24,528 nucleotides of DNA from a bacterium (GCA_013152165.1 JAADGY010000061.1:1-24528), one strand, 5' to 3'; shown: positions 7,128 to 15,110, counted from the first letter of the stretch. The notes: generated by a model from the letters alone, not told the origin. Translations and numbers: made by a program.

Positions 7128-7136
7128 ATTATATCA
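7128..7136 (-). promoter_or_regulatory. speD extended -10
   Basis: TG, one base, TATAAT reading leftward, about 46 nt before the speD ATG. No good -35 is seen. This gene would have a real 5' leader, unlike most promoters in the window. It lies back to back with the promoter at 7148. Confidence 0.55.
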
Positions 7137-7147
7137 AGACAGCTGAT

Positions 7148-7175
7148 TTGACAAAAGCGGTGGAGTTGATATAGA
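7148..7175 (+). promoter_or_regulatory. Promoter of the Asp-box surface protein
   Basis: A perfect TTGACA (7148-7153), 16 nt, TATAGA (7170-7175); the alternative -10 TAGATT at 7172-7177 is also possible. The ATG at 7184 is 6-8 nt downstream, again a leaderless geometry. Confidence 0.65.
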
Positions 7176-7183
7176 TTTAAAAC

Positions 7184-8674
7184 ATGGATAGTTTGGTTGA
7201 TTTTAAGGGTTTGCGGAGAGTTTTTGTGGTTATCAGCGCAGTCGGGGTGATTGGTTTGGTTGGCTGGGGGGTGTGGCAGAAATTGATTGTTAAGAGACCA
7301 TCTGTTTTTGTTGTTTCTAGGGGTTCACGGGGCGGGGGAGCTGGAAGCGCTTCACAGGCTCGGCAGTTGTTGGGAAAGAAAGTAACCGCTTTTGCTAGTT
7401 TCCCCGGAGGATCCGGAAGCTGGTTTATCGGAACAGAGGATGGGCTGTATGTGCGCCGATGGAACAACAAGGTAGAAAAAATAGCCTTAATCCCGATGAA
7501 GGGCAAGGTGCGGGTTGAAAAAATTAAGATATTAAACGGCGATAAACCGGTGGTGTTTGTTTCTTTTAAAGAAAATGTCAAGATCGATCCTAATGCCAGG
7601 ATAGGAGGCCCTGGGCCCAGTTGGCTGCCGTCGCGGCTGCTTTACAGCTATAATGAGGGCTATACCTGGACGGTGCCGGTTCCCAATCTATCGACGATGT
7701 ATGTTAGGGACGTGGTGATTGACAGGCAAAATAAAGGAGTGATGGTGGTGTCTGATTATGGGGCCTTGATAAGCACTAATAGAGGGGGGAGATGGAAAAG
7801 CTTAGTGGGACTGCCCCGCAGTTCTCATAAGAGCGCCTTTTTAACAAGCGGATACTTAGATATTGGCAATAAAACCGTTTGGCTGGGGGGTGTTGGCAGT
7901 TACTTTTTAGGCAGAAGGGTTGACACTGACTGGTCGCAGGATGATTACCGGAGATTTAAGTGGAGGTGGTTTTCGTACAAAGATTTTGTGGTAAGGCTGG
8001 CCGGGGTTGACTGCAAAAGAGAGGTTTTGCCGAATAATGAAAGTTTATGCCGATATTATTATGTCAGGTCTATAGGAATTGATCCGAATAATTCAGGCCA
8101 CATAATGGTTAATGTGGGCAATTATGCCAGCAGCGGACGGGGCATTGGCTTTTATGAGAGCAAGGATAACGGAGCTAGCTGGCGCTATGTAGGCGAGGTG
8201 GTAAATGATGTCTTTAAGTATATGTTCGGCGGCAATGAGAGCATGTCGAATGTTTACCCTGGGAAGGTGGTCCCAGCTTCACCGGCGCCGACGCGAGCAA
8301 AAAAACCAACTCCGACTTTGACTCCGGTCCCGACCCGGGTGGTTAGAAGGCCGACCCCTACCCCGCCCAGGCGAGGTTTTTATTTTATCGGCCGTCCAAG
8401 CTGCCGCTTTATTAAACGCGGCGGCGGCTATTACCAAGCTAGGGTGGTTTTTAGGACTAGCCAGTGGAACCCGACTTATGTAATAAAGGCAAGCGGCAGG
8501 GGGCGCTTGTATCGATTAGGGTCTATTTATTGGCGAAACCGGTCTTTGAATAGGGTGAGTTTTTCAAGAGGGGTGAGGTTAGCCGGCCCCGGTTGGTATT
8601 CTGTTTGGGTAGAGGCTTGGAATCGGGGCAGAAGAGTTAAAACAAGCGCTAGGGTAAGCTGTTTTGCCCGCTAA
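7184..8674 (+). CDS. Membrane-anchored Asp-box (BNR) propeller protein
   Basis: 496 residues of unknown specific function. A signal-anchor helix lies near residues 12-31, so the bulk should be extracellular. After a Gly/Ser-rich stretch comes a propeller-like region with three Asp-box-type motifs (S-x-D-x-G-x-x-W): SYNEGYTW (155-162), STNRGGRW (197-204) and SKDNGASW (326-333). Only the third is canonical, with Asp. A Pro/Thr linker (TPTLTPVPTR and PTPTPP, about 370-397) joins this to a C-terminal domain of about 95 residues rich in beta-type sequence, with Cys near both ends, possibly Ig-like. Sialidases, sortilins and YCF48-like proteins share such boxes. No sialidase arginine triad can be claimed. 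The class A PBP follows 47 nt downstream and also ends in a Pro/Thr tail. Confidence 0.72.
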   Translation: MDSLVDFKGLRRVFVVISAVGVIGLVGWGVWQKLIVKRPSVFVVSRGSRGGGAGSASQARQLLGKKVTAFASFPGGSGSWFIGTEDGLYVRRWNNKVEKIALIPMKGKVRVEKIKILNGDKPVVFVSFKENVKIDPNARIGGPGPSWLPSRLLYSYNEGYTWTVPVPNLSTMYVRDVVIDRQNKGVMVVSDYGALISTNRGGRWKSLVGLPRSSHKSAFLTSGYLDIGNKTVWLGGVGSYFLGRRVDTDWSQDDYRRFKWRWFSYKDFVVRLAGVDCKREVLPNNESLCRYYYVRSIGIDPNNSGHIMVNVGNYASSGRGIGFYESKDNGASWRYVGEVVNDVFKYMFGGNESMSNVYPGKVVPASPAPTRAKKPTPTLTPVPTRVVRRPTPTPPRRGFYFIGRPSCRFIKRGGGYYQARVVFRTSQWNPTYVIKASGRGRLYRLGSIYWRNRSLNRVSFSRGVRLAGPGWYSVWVEAWNRGRRVKTSARVSCFAR

Positions 8675-8706
8675 GGTTTTGGGACTGGATTAATCAAGCG
8701 ATTGGT

Positions 8707-8715
8707 TGGTAAAAT
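8707..8715 (+). promoter_or_regulatory. Extended -10 before the PBP gene
   Basis: TG, one base, TAAAAT (8707-8715), exactly 6 nt before the ATG at 8722, in the short gap after the Asp-box gene. It predicts a separate leaderless transcript. No good -35 is seen. Confidence 0.55.
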
Positions 8716-8721
8716 GATTGT

Positions 8722-11379
8722 ATGTATGTCAGTTATGATTGGAACCGCGAGTCGCTTAAAAAAAGCAAAAAGAGGCGAAGCTTAAGGCGCCGGCGAAGAA
8801 GCAAGCTGAGTTTGCCAAGGCTAAGGTGGTCGCAGGTCTTGTTAATCTTTTTATCCTTAAGTCTGGTTGGCGTTTTATTGGGGTTTTTGGGAATTTCGGC
8901 CCTGTTTGCTTATTATGCCAAAGACTTGCCTAATCCCAACAAAGTCCAACGCCGAGAAGGCTACTCGACGCAGATATTTGATCGGAACGGGGTGCTTTTG
9001 TACAGTTTGTACGCCGATGAGAATCGGGAGCCGGTTCGATTGGACGAGGTGCCGCTGTTTTTGCGCCAAGCGACGATAGCCACCGAAGATCAGAATTTCT
9101 ATAAACATCCAGGGTTTGATTTGAAAGGGATTGTTCGGGCCTTTGTCAAAACAGTTTTTTTCGGCCAGGTTCAGGGAGGATCGACTTTGACTCAGCAGCT
9201 GGTTAAAAATGTTTTACTGTCTTCAGAAAGAACGCTGCCGCGCAAGATTAAAGAGCTGATACTAACGGTTCAGATAGAAAAAAAATACAGCAAGGATGAG
9301 ATACTCCAGATGTATTTAAACGAGGCGCCGTATGGAGGGCAGGCTTGGGGAGTCAAGGCGGCGGCTTATCAGTATTTTGGCAAAGAGGTTAAGGATTTAA
9401 ACTTGGCCGAGAGTACGATTTTAGCCGGTCTGCCCCAGTCACCGACTAGATACTCGCAGAATTTTAAGCTGCTAAAAGCCAGACAAAAGCACGTGCTAAA
9501 ACGGATGGTCGAGGATGGTTATATAACTAAAGATCAAGCTAAAAAGGCTTATGATCAGGAAGTTGGATTTAAGATTAGGGGCAATGTTTTAAGGGCGCCC
9601 CACTTTGTTATGTATGTGCGGGAGCTGTTGGCCAAAAAATACGGCGAGGAAAGGGTTTTAAAAGGCGGCTTTAGGGTGACGACGACGTTGGATTATAAAC
9701 TGCAGGAGTTTGCCGAGAAAGCGGTTAAGGATGAGATAGAAAAGGTTCGCAGATTCAATATCACCAACGCCGGAGTGGTGGTGGTTGATCCTGAAACCGG
9801 GGAGGTTTTAGCTATGGTTGGCTCTTATGACTATTTTGCTGATGATTATGACGGCCAGTATAATGTAACGCTAGCCTTAAGGCAGCCCGGTTCGGCGATA
9901 AAGCCGGTAACTTATGCGACGGCGTTTAGGCAGGGAATGTACCCATCAAAAATGATCGTTGATGCGCCGACGGTGTTTGTGTCGGAAGGGGGCAAGGATT
10001 ACAAACCGGTTAATTATGACGGCAAATTTCATGGCCCGGTGTCTTTAAGAACCGCTTTGGGCAGCTCGTTGAATATACCGGCGGTGAAGCTGTTGGCTAG
10101 AGTGGGAATAAAAGAAATGCTGAATACGGCGGCTGATTTGGGCCTGGCAACGCTGGCGCCGACGACTAAGAATTTGAAAAGATTTGGCTTGTCAGTAACA
10201 TTGGGCGGCGGCGAGGTCAGGCTTTTGGATTTGGCCGAGGCCTATAGCGTGTTTGCTAACGGCGGATACAAGGTGAAACCGCAGGCGGTTTTAGAGATTA
10301 AGGATGTCAATGGGCAGGTGGTCGAGCGGTTTAAGCCAGAGAAGCGGCAGCGGGTGATTTCGGCCGGAGTGGCTTTTTTGATAAACTCGATTTTATCTGA
10401 TAATACAGCTAGATTATTAACCTTTGGCCGGCGGAGCGCCATATATATTGCCAAACACCAGGTGGCGGTTAAGACTGGGACGACTAATGACAAGCGGGAT
10501 AACTGGACGATCGGTTGGACGCCTAAGGTGTTGGTTGGGGTTTGGGTAGGAAACAATGACAACTCATCGATGAAGCGGATAGCCTCTGGGGTGACCGGGG
10601 CGGCGCCGATTTGGCGGAGGATTATTTTGGAAAAGTTAAAGGACTTGCCGGTTCAGCAGTTTGAAAAACCGGATGAAGTGGTCGAAAAAGAAGTGGATGT
10701 TATATCCGGCTATCCAGCCCATGATGGCTTTTTGTCAAGAAAGGATTATTTTATTAAAGGTACGGAACCGATAGGCAAAGACCCGATCCATACAAGGATT
10801 AAGGTGTGCAAAGGCGATCCCAACAAACTGGCCGGCGAGGCGCTGGTGGCGGCCGGCGAGTATGTAGAAAAAGAAGCGGTTATTTTAAGGGAAAGCGATC
10901 CGCTGAGCAAGGATGGCAAGAATAGATGGCAGGAGGGGATTGATGCTTGGATTGCTTCCCAGACTGATGAGAGGTACAAGGTGCCAAAAGAGTACTGCGA
11001 CGATAAAGTGCTTATTAATTTTGATGAGTATTCTGATAAGCAAAGGATTGACCAGAATGATATTAACTTAAAGTTTAAGGTGCTAACGTCAAGGGGGATT
11101 GAGAGAGTTAGGCTGTTGGTTGATGGTGATCAGCGGAAAGAGTGGCAGGAGGATAAAAAAAGGTACGAGGCTGATTTGTATTTAGCCGACGGCCGGAGGC
11201 AGATAAAGATCGAGGTCGAGTTAAAAGGCGGCGGCCGGGCTGAAAATTATCTGCGTTTGGCGGTTAAGCGGGATTGGGACGAGCCGACCCCAACGCCAAA
11301 ACCGACAGATACCCCGACGCCGACGCCGACTGCGGTATTAACTCCCACCCCGACTGCCACGGTGACACCGACACCGTAG
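8722..11379 (+). CDS. Class A penicillin-binding protein (PBP1A-type)
   Basis: Bifunctional peptidoglycan synthase, 885 residues: glycosyltransferase polymerising lipid II plus DD-transpeptidase cross-linking. A basic cytoplasmic tail (residues 12-28, Lys/Arg-rich) leads to one membrane span (about 37-65). The GT51 domain carries the catalytic Glu122 in ATEDQNFYKHPG, then GGSTLTQQLVKN and RKIKELILTVQIEKKYSK. The transpeptidase has S391-A-I-K394, S449-L-N451 and K584-T-G586, all intact. About 200 residues follow, then a Pro/Thr-rich tail (TPTPKPTDTPTPTP) that may sit in the wall or on the surface. A peptidoglycan-building RodA lies at 19.7 kb. Start chosen at the ATG 6 nt after a TAAAAT box. 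Confidence 0.96.
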   Translation: MYVSYDWNRESLKKSKKRRSLRRRRRSKLSLPRLRWSQVLLIFLSLSLVGVLLGFLGISALFAYYAKDLPNPNKVQRREGYSTQIFDRNGVLLYSLYADENREPVRLDEVPLFLRQATIATEDQNFYKHPGFDLKGIVRAFVKTVFFGQVQGGSTLTQQLVKNVLLSSERTLPRKIKELILTVQIEKKYSKDEILQMYLNEAPYGGQAWGVKAAAYQYFGKEVKDLNLAESTILAGLPQSPTRYSQNFKLLKARQKHVLKRMVEDGYITKDQAKKAYDQEVGFKIRGNVLRAPHFVMYVRELLAKKYGEERVLKGGFRVTTTLDYKLQEFAEKAVKDEIEKVRRFNITNAGVVVVDPETGEVLAMVGSYDYFADDYDGQYNVTLALRQPGSAIKPVTYATAFRQGMYPSKMIVDAPTVFVSEGGKDYKPVNYDGKFHGPVSLRTALGSSLNIPAVKLLARVGIKEMLNTAADLGLATLAPTTKNLKRFGLSVTLGGGEVRLLDLAEAYSVFANGGYKVKPQAVLEIKDVNGQVVERFKPEKRQRVISAGVAFLINSILSDNTARLLTFGRRSAIYIAKHQVAVKTGTTNDKRDNWTIGWTPKVLVGVWVGNNDNSSMKRIASGVTGAAPIWRRIILEKLKDLPVQQFEKPDEVVEKEVDVISGYPAHDGFLSRKDYFIKGTEPIGKDPIHTRIKVCKGDPNKLAGEALVAAGEYVEKEAVILRESDPLSKDGKNRWQEGIDAWIASQTDERYKVPKEYCDDKVLINFDEYSDKQRIDQNDINLKFKVLTSRGIERVRLLVDGDQRKEWQEDKKRYEADLYLADGRRQIKIEVELKGGGRAENYLRLAVKRDWDEPTPTPKPTDTPTPTPTAVLTPTPTATVTPTP

Positions 11380-11614
11380 TGGAAAATTCGAATACCAAAT
11401 ATCGCCCGCCAGAGGCGGTTCCGCCTTTGGCAAGATACACCCGCCTTCGGCGAGGTTATATCCGCCTGTGGCGGAAAATTCGCATGATCAAATGACAAAA
11501 ACACCATTCCTGAGAGGTAAGTTCTAATTTCAACCCTGAACCAGAACCAAGAATGTATCGCGACCTGAGCATTTGGCGGTGGGGATTAGAAGCACTTTGT
11601 TAATATATTGATAT
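11380..11614. other. Spacer with GC hairpin cluster
   Basis: No gene is seen. Three short GC hairpins occupy 11408-11475 (listed separately) and the rest is unstructured. A TATATT box at 11604-11609 lies 5 nt before the ATG at 11615 and may be the promoter of the broken gene that follows, although no -35 is clear. Confidence 0.6.
11408..11475. repeat. Cluster of three CCGCC/GGCGG hairpins
   Basis: GCCAGAGGCGG and CCGCCTTTGGC (11408-11431) form an 11-bp stem with one G-T pair. CGCC-TTC-GGCG lies at 11442-11452 and TCCGCC-TGT-GGCGGA at 11461-11475. They share CCGCC arms but have different loops and no T-run. Similar small hairpins (ACCTGCGGT) start the repeat blocks at 31-42 and 24382-24394. 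The cluster sits just downstream of the PBP stop, where it might protect the transcript end. Confidence 0.65.
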
Positions 11615-12100
11615 ATGATAGATCAACTTAGACAGGTTGATGGAGAGCAAAGAGAGCGGCAAATATTATTGCAACAGTTTATTGAGCAGGTGTGGGAAGG
11701 ATTGCCGAAGATGTTGTTGTCATTACCTTTGTGTGAGAGATGGTGTGTGGTAAAAAAATTACATGCGCCAAGATTGGCGGTGTTTGGGAAAAGGTTAGCT
11801 TTTAATCAGTGGATCAGGCAAGCAGTGGAGTAGGCACAACAGGCGGTTCCTTCCCGCGAAATTAATGAGGCGATGGCGAGGGTAGAGATAACAAATTTGG
11901 TTTTGTGGGAGGTGTTAAAGCGGAAAGGATTGGTGGGGTTAGGTGAGGGAGGTAGATACGTGATAGATGAACAGGTGCAAAGTTTAGTTGAAATAATGAG
12001 TGTATTAAATAATTTTATTCCATGGAGATATGGAGTCAGGCCAGAAGATGTGAGAGTGGAAGTTTTTAGAAAAGCTTTGGAGGAATTAGAGACCCTGTAA
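11615..12100 (+). pseudogene. Unrecognised gene interrupted by one in-frame TAG
   Basis: Two open stretches, 11615-11833 and 11873-12100, lie in the same frame. The 13 codons between them are open, so only TAG at codon 73 (11831-11833) breaks a 162-codon frame. The first part is Gln/Glu/Arg-rich and helical-looking (LRQVDGEQRERQILLQQFIEQ). The second also looks like a normal soluble protein (VQSLVEIMSVLNNFIPWRYG) and has the next possible ATG at 11873. I recognise no family. TAG ends other genes here (PBP, rodA, parB, xseB), so general recoding is unlikely. A nonsense mutation, a sequence error, readthrough or two separate small genes remain possible. Confidence 0.55.
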
Positions 12101-12161
12101 GCCTTTGGTGTATTAAACCTATCGGGAGCTGATAGTGATTTGGGAGAAAGGTAAGAAAGAG

Positions 12162-12515
12162 TTATTTGTGGGCAGTGATGCTTTGGACTAGTTTTTTGAA
12201 AGCTTCGGGTTGGTTTACGGCCATTTCAGATAAGGTTTTGCGGTTTAAGTTGATGTTTTGTTTTTTTAGCTTGTTAATAAATTCAGAGTATTTAGTGCCG
12301 ACTTGACGCAGAGCGATGTTTAATCGAGTAATCCATAAGCGCCTAAATTGGCGTTTGCGAAGCTTGCGGCCGGCAAAGGCATATTGTCCGGCGTGCAAAA
12401 CAGCCTCGTGGGCGACTTTGTAAAGCCGATGGCGAGTCATGCGGTAGCCTTTGGCGGCTTTCAAGATTTTTTTGTGACGGCGCCGCCTGATGATTCCGGT
12501 TTTAACACGAGTCAT
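12162..12515 (-). CDS. rplT: 50S ribosomal protein L20
   Basis: 117 residues, normal length, starting MTRVKTGIIRRRRHKKILK and ending in the conserved globular part (FRRLWITRLNIALRQVGTKYSEF). It binds 23S rRNA early in large-subunit assembly. It is the last gene of thrS-infC-rpmI-rplT, 5 nt after rpmI, with an AGGAG about 11 nt before the ATG. In other bacteria L20 represses its own operon through an RNA leader; no such structure can be identified here. Confidence 0.97.
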   Translation of the reverse strand: MTRVKTGIIRRRRHKKILKAAKGYRMTRHRLYKVAHEAVLHAGQYAFAGRKLRKRQFRRLWITRLNIALRQVGTKYSEFINKLKKQNINLNRKTLSEMAVNQPEAFKKLVQSITAHK

Positions 12516-12520
12516 TGTAG

Positions 12521-12730
12521 TTAAACTCCTAAATACTTTATTACCTTTTTAGCCCAAACACCTTTAAGCAGGGCTAGTTTTTTGTAGCGCCTTTTTTGGC
12601 TTTTGGATTTTTTACGCATTAAGTGATTGCCAAAAGCAACTCGGTGAAGAACTTTGCCGGTTTTGGTCACCTTAAAGCGCTTCAAAAATGATTTTTTTGA
12701 TTTTAGTTTGGTTTTGGTTGGTGTCTTCAT
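12521..12730 (-). CDS. rpmI: 50S ribosomal protein L35
   Basis: 69 residues, very basic, with the L35 pattern (KTKLKSKKSFLKRFKVTKTGKV, then HLMRKKS). Its ATG overlaps the infC TGA by 4 nt (ATGA), a tight coupling. The infC-rpmI-rplT order is conserved across bacteria. Confidence 0.95.
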   Translation of the reverse strand: MKTPTKTKLKSKKSFLKRFKVTKTGKVLHRVAFGNHLMRKKSKSQKRRYKKLALLKGVWAKKVIKYLGV

Positions 12731-13239
12731 TTCTTTTTTGGCCCCAGGGTGGTTATTAGCCGGCGGCCGATTAATTTGGCCGGCTGTTCCACCACGGCCG
12801 TATCTTGTAAATTTTCAAGAACCTTTTGCAAGGTTTTATGGCCGAAATCTTTATAGTTAATAGTTCGACCTGTAAATTTTACCACAACTTTAACTTTATG
12901 TCCCTCTTCCATAAACTCAGCCGCCCGCTGGCAAAGCCGATTAAGGTCGTTTTGGCCAATAAATGGGGTTAATCTAATTTCTTTTAGGTCTTTTGATTTG
13001 ACCTTGGATTTCTTGTGTTTTTTAGCTTCTAGGTATTTGAACTTGGCGTAGTCTATGAGTTTACAGACTGGGGGTTTGGCTTTGGAAGTAATCTCGACCA
13101 GATCAACGTTTTGTTGCTGGGCTAGTTTGAGGGCTTCGGGCAATGACAAGATTCCGATTTGCTTGCCCTCGGCGTCGATAACTCTTACCTGATTGGCTTT
13201 AATTTGATGATTGATGCGGTGGTAAAGGCGTTTATTCAT
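12727..13239 (-). CDS. infC: Translation initiation factor IF-3
   Basis: 170 residues, normal for IF-3, which binds the 30S subunit, proofreads start-codon selection and prevents subunit joining. The N domain starts RINHQIKANQVRVIDAEG with the usual VDLVEI and PPVCKLIDYAKFKY, a basic linker (KKHKKSKVKSKDLKEIRL) follows, then the C domain (GHKVKVVVKFTGRTI). It starts with ATG rather than the AUU of the E. coli gene. It lies 6 nt after thrS and ends in TGA, evidence that TGA is a stop in this genome. Confidence 0.97.
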   Translation of the reverse strand: MNKRLYHRINHQIKANQVRVIDAEGKQIGILSLPEALKLAQQQNVDLVEITSKAKPPVCKLIDYAKFKYLEAKKHKKSKVKSKDLKEIRLTPFIGQNDLNRLCQRAAEFMEEGHKVKVVVKFTGRTINYKDFGHKTLQKVLENLQDTAVVEQPAKLIGRRLITTLGPKKK

Positions 13240-13245
13240 TAGGGT

Positions 13246-14988
13246 TTAACAGCTTAACTTGGCTGATTTGCGGTCGATTTCGGCTTGGAGGTCTGCAAGA
13301 AAAGATTCAAGGTTTATGTTATTAAGTTGCTTTCCCTGGCGGGTGCGGATTGATATTTGTTGATTTTCCATTTCTTTGTCGCCTATTATTATAGCATAGG
13401 GAATTTTGGCTTCTTGGAAGAAACGAAGCCGGCGGTTAAGCGAGCCTTCGGTTTTTAAGACTGAGCGGATGGAGCGGGATTGGAGTTGATCAAAGATGTT
13501 ATCGGCGTATTGATTGTGCTTGTCGCTTATCGGCAGGACCCAGACCTGTTCAGGAGACAGCCAGGTGGGGAAGGCACCGGCGAAGTGTTCGATAAGGATG
13601 CCGATAAACCTTTCGATCGAGCCCATGATGGCGGCATGAATCATAACCACCCTTTCCTTTTCACCTTTTTCATTGATGCAGAAAAGGTCGAATCTTTCGG
13701 GCATATTGATGTCAAGCTGAATGGTAGCTACCTGCCATTGGCGGTTGAGCGAATCGCGGGAGATGAAATCGATTTTAGGGCCGTAAAAAGCGGCTTCACC
13801 GGCGGCTATCGAAAAATCCTGGGTGTTTTTTTGGGCGATTTGGCGGATGATTTTTTCGGCTTGTTGCCAAAGTTGAGGGGTGCCAAGGTAGTTATCGAAG
13901 CTTTTAGGATCATGGAAAGAAAGCCTAACCTGAAGCGGGAAGTCAAAAGTTTTGTAAAAAGTGTTGACGACGTCCCAGATTGAAGAGATCTCTGACTCTA
14001 TTTGATTAAAACGGCAAAAGACATGAGCATCATCTTGAGTAATGGATCTAACTCGGGTTAAGCCGCCAAGCTCGCCGGTTTGTTCGTCGCGATAGACCAT
14101 GGTAGTTTCGGCGTAGCGTTGGGGCAGTTCTTTATAGCTTCTTTGGCGGCTGGCGTAAATTTGGGTGTGGTGGGGGCAGTTCATGGGCTTTAAGGCCAGC
14201 AGGTGGCCTTCGCGGGTTTTGATTTTAAACAATTCATCGGCAAATTTTTGCCAGTGGCCGCTTTTTTCATAGAGGTCTTTTTTGGTAATGTGGGGAATAA
14301 CGACTTTTTGGTAGCCTTTTTGGGATCGAAGTTGCCAGACAAAGTTGTCCAGGAGGCTGCGGATAAGGGTGCCTTTGGGCGTCCAAAGCGGCAGGCCGGG
14401 GCCGACAAGGGAGGAAAAGGTAAATAAATCTAGCTGGGGCCCAAGTTTTTTATGGTCCCGTTTTTTAGCCTCTTCAAGCTGGGCAAGGTAGCGGTCGAGT
14501 TCTTCTTGAGTAAAAAAGCAGGTGCCGTAGATGCGGGTTAGCATTTTGTTTTTTTGATCGCCGCGCCAGTAAGCGCCGGCAACTGAAAGAAGCTTGAAGT
14601 GCTTGATTGCTTTGTTGGGCTTATCTATGTGTCCGCCTCGGCACAGATCGATAAAATCACCTGATTTGTAGACGGTGATGGGCTGGTTGTCTTTTTGAAG
14701 CTCATCGATTAGTTCAAGTTTGAAGGGATTGTTTTTAAAAAGCTGGCGGGCCTTTTGGCAGGAAAGTTGCTGCTTTTCAAACTTGGACCAGTTTTTGACG
14801 ATTTTTTTCATGCGCTTTTCGATTTTTGGCAGGTCTGCTTGCGAGATCGGCTGAGGCAAATCAAAATCATAGTAAAAACCATCGTCGATTACCGGTCCGA
14901 TGGTTGGTTTGGCATCAGGCCACAAAGAAACCACGGCGGCGGCTAAAAGATGGGCGCATGAATGGCGAAGTTTGTCTAAATCGTTCAT
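13246..14988 (-). CDS. thrS: Threonyl-tRNA synthetase lacking the TGS domain
   Basis: Class II synthetase charging tRNA-Thr; 580 residues from the ATG at 14988. The protein opens directly in the editing domain (RHSCAHLLAAAV) and keeps its zinc-type residues HSCAH and CRGGH, so Ser-tRNA-Thr editing should be present. The catalytic core has the zinc ligands in MNCPHH, DDAHVF and VMIHAAIMGS, motif 2 (TTMVYRDEQTGELGG) and motif 3 (GSIERFIGILIEHF). An anticodon-binding domain ends it. The N-terminal TGS domain of about 60 residues is missing. It cannot be recovered upstream, because the frame is closed by a TAG at 15037-15039. The gene sits 12 nt behind a terminator-like hairpin preceded by a Thr-rich leader ORF. 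Confidence 0.96.
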   Translation of the reverse strand: MNDLDKLRHSCAHLLAAAVVSLWPDAKPTIGPVIDDGFYYDFDLPQPISQADLPKIEKRMKKIVKNWSKFEKQQLSCQKARQLFKNNPFKLELIDELQKDNQPITVYKSGDFIDLCRGGHIDKPNKAIKHFKLLSVAGAYWRGDQKNKMLTRIYGTCFFTQEELDRYLAQLEEAKKRDHKKLGPQLDLFTFSSLVGPGLPLWTPKGTLIRSLLDNFVWQLRSQKGYQKVVIPHITKKDLYEKSGHWQKFADELFKIKTREGHLLALKPMNCPHHTQIYASRQRSYKELPQRYAETTMVYRDEQTGELGGLTRVRSITQDDAHVFCRFNQIESEISSIWDVVNTFYKTFDFPLQVRLSFHDPKSFDNYLGTPQLWQQAEKIIRQIAQKNTQDFSIAAGEAAFYGPKIDFISRDSLNRQWQVATIQLDINMPERFDLFCINEKGEKERVVMIHAAIMGSIERFIGILIEHFAGAFPTWLSPEQVWVLPISDKHNQYADNIFDQLQSRSIRSVLKTEGSLNRRLRFFQEAKIPYAIIIGDKEMENQQISIRTRQGKQLNNINLESFLADLQAEIDRKSAKLSC

Positions 14989-15000
14989 TTTGTATTTATA
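14989..15000 (-). promoter_or_regulatory. Possible second, leaderless thrS promoter
   Basis: TATAAA (14995-15000) lies exactly 6 nt before the thrS ATG, the spacing seen at other leaderless starts here. It overlaps the end of the terminator T-run. No -35 sits 16-18 nt upstream, where the GC hairpin lies, so it may be chance or a weak bypass promoter. Confidence 0.35.
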
Positions 15001-15022
15001 AAAAAACCTCCCGGTGGGGAGG
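15000..15022 (-). terminator. Attenuator terminator upstream of thrS
   Basis: CCTCCC, loop CACC, GGGAGG, then seven T's, reading leftward. It ends 12 nt before the thrS start codon and has no gene other than the leader ORF upstream on this strand, so it can only act within the thrS transcript. Its left arm is shared with the antiterminator at 15016-15048. Confidence 0.8.
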
Positions 15023-15068
15023 GTGGATGTCAACCACTACCCTACCCCGCTTGTTTTAAGCGGTGGTA
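15016..15068 (-). promoter_or_regulatory. Competing hairpins of the thrS attenuator
   Basis: Hairpin 1:2 (15043-15068) pairs TACC and CCGCTT, with one bulged A, to AAGCGG and GGTA across a 5-nt loop: ten base pairs. Its left arm contains the last two Thr codons of the leader ORF. Alternative pairing 2:3 (15016-15048) joins GTGG to CCAC around a 7-nt loop and continues with GGG to CCT and GGGG to CCCC with TA bulges. It uses the same bases as both 1:2 and the terminator. The three structures are mutually exclusive as in enterobacterial amino-acid operon leaders. Confidence 0.7.
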
Positions 15069-15103
15069 AATAAGATAGTGGTGTGGTTGGCTGTAGACAG
15101 CAT
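15056..15103 (-). CDS. Threonine-rich leader peptide of thrS (attenuator)
   Basis: A 15-codon ORF reading MLSTANHTTILFTTA then TAA; five of 15 residues are Thr (positions 4, 8, 9, 13, 14). It begins 7 nt after a -10 box and ends 67 nt before thrS. Its last Thr codons form part of a hairpin that competes with an antiterminator. A ribosome stalled there for lack of Thr-tRNA-Thr would release the downstream segment and block termination. The peptide itself is probably not functional. This is a reading of sequence logic, without expression evidence. Confidence 0.72.
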   Translation of the reverse strand: MLSTANHTTILFTTA

Positions 15104-15110
15104 TAATTGT

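Noticed and set aside
11831..11833. General recoding of TAG or TGA as sense codons
   Set aside because: TAG ends the PBP, rodA, parB and xseB genes and TGA ends infC, all at expected protein lengths.
13480..13983. 167-aa ORF on the plus strand inside thrS
   Set aside because: It is the antisense shadow of a conserved synthetase coding region, with no start signal.
14989..15033. 15-residue N-terminal extension of ThrRS from a TTG
   Set aside because: It would run through the terminator hairpin and T-run, is preceded by an in-frame TAG, and adds no TGS-like sequence.
15001..15110. T-box riboswitch upstream of thrS
   Set aside because: No T-box consensus (AGGGUGGNACCGCG) or specifier loop is present; the Thr-rich ORF and the overlapping hairpins fit ribosome-mediated attenuation better.
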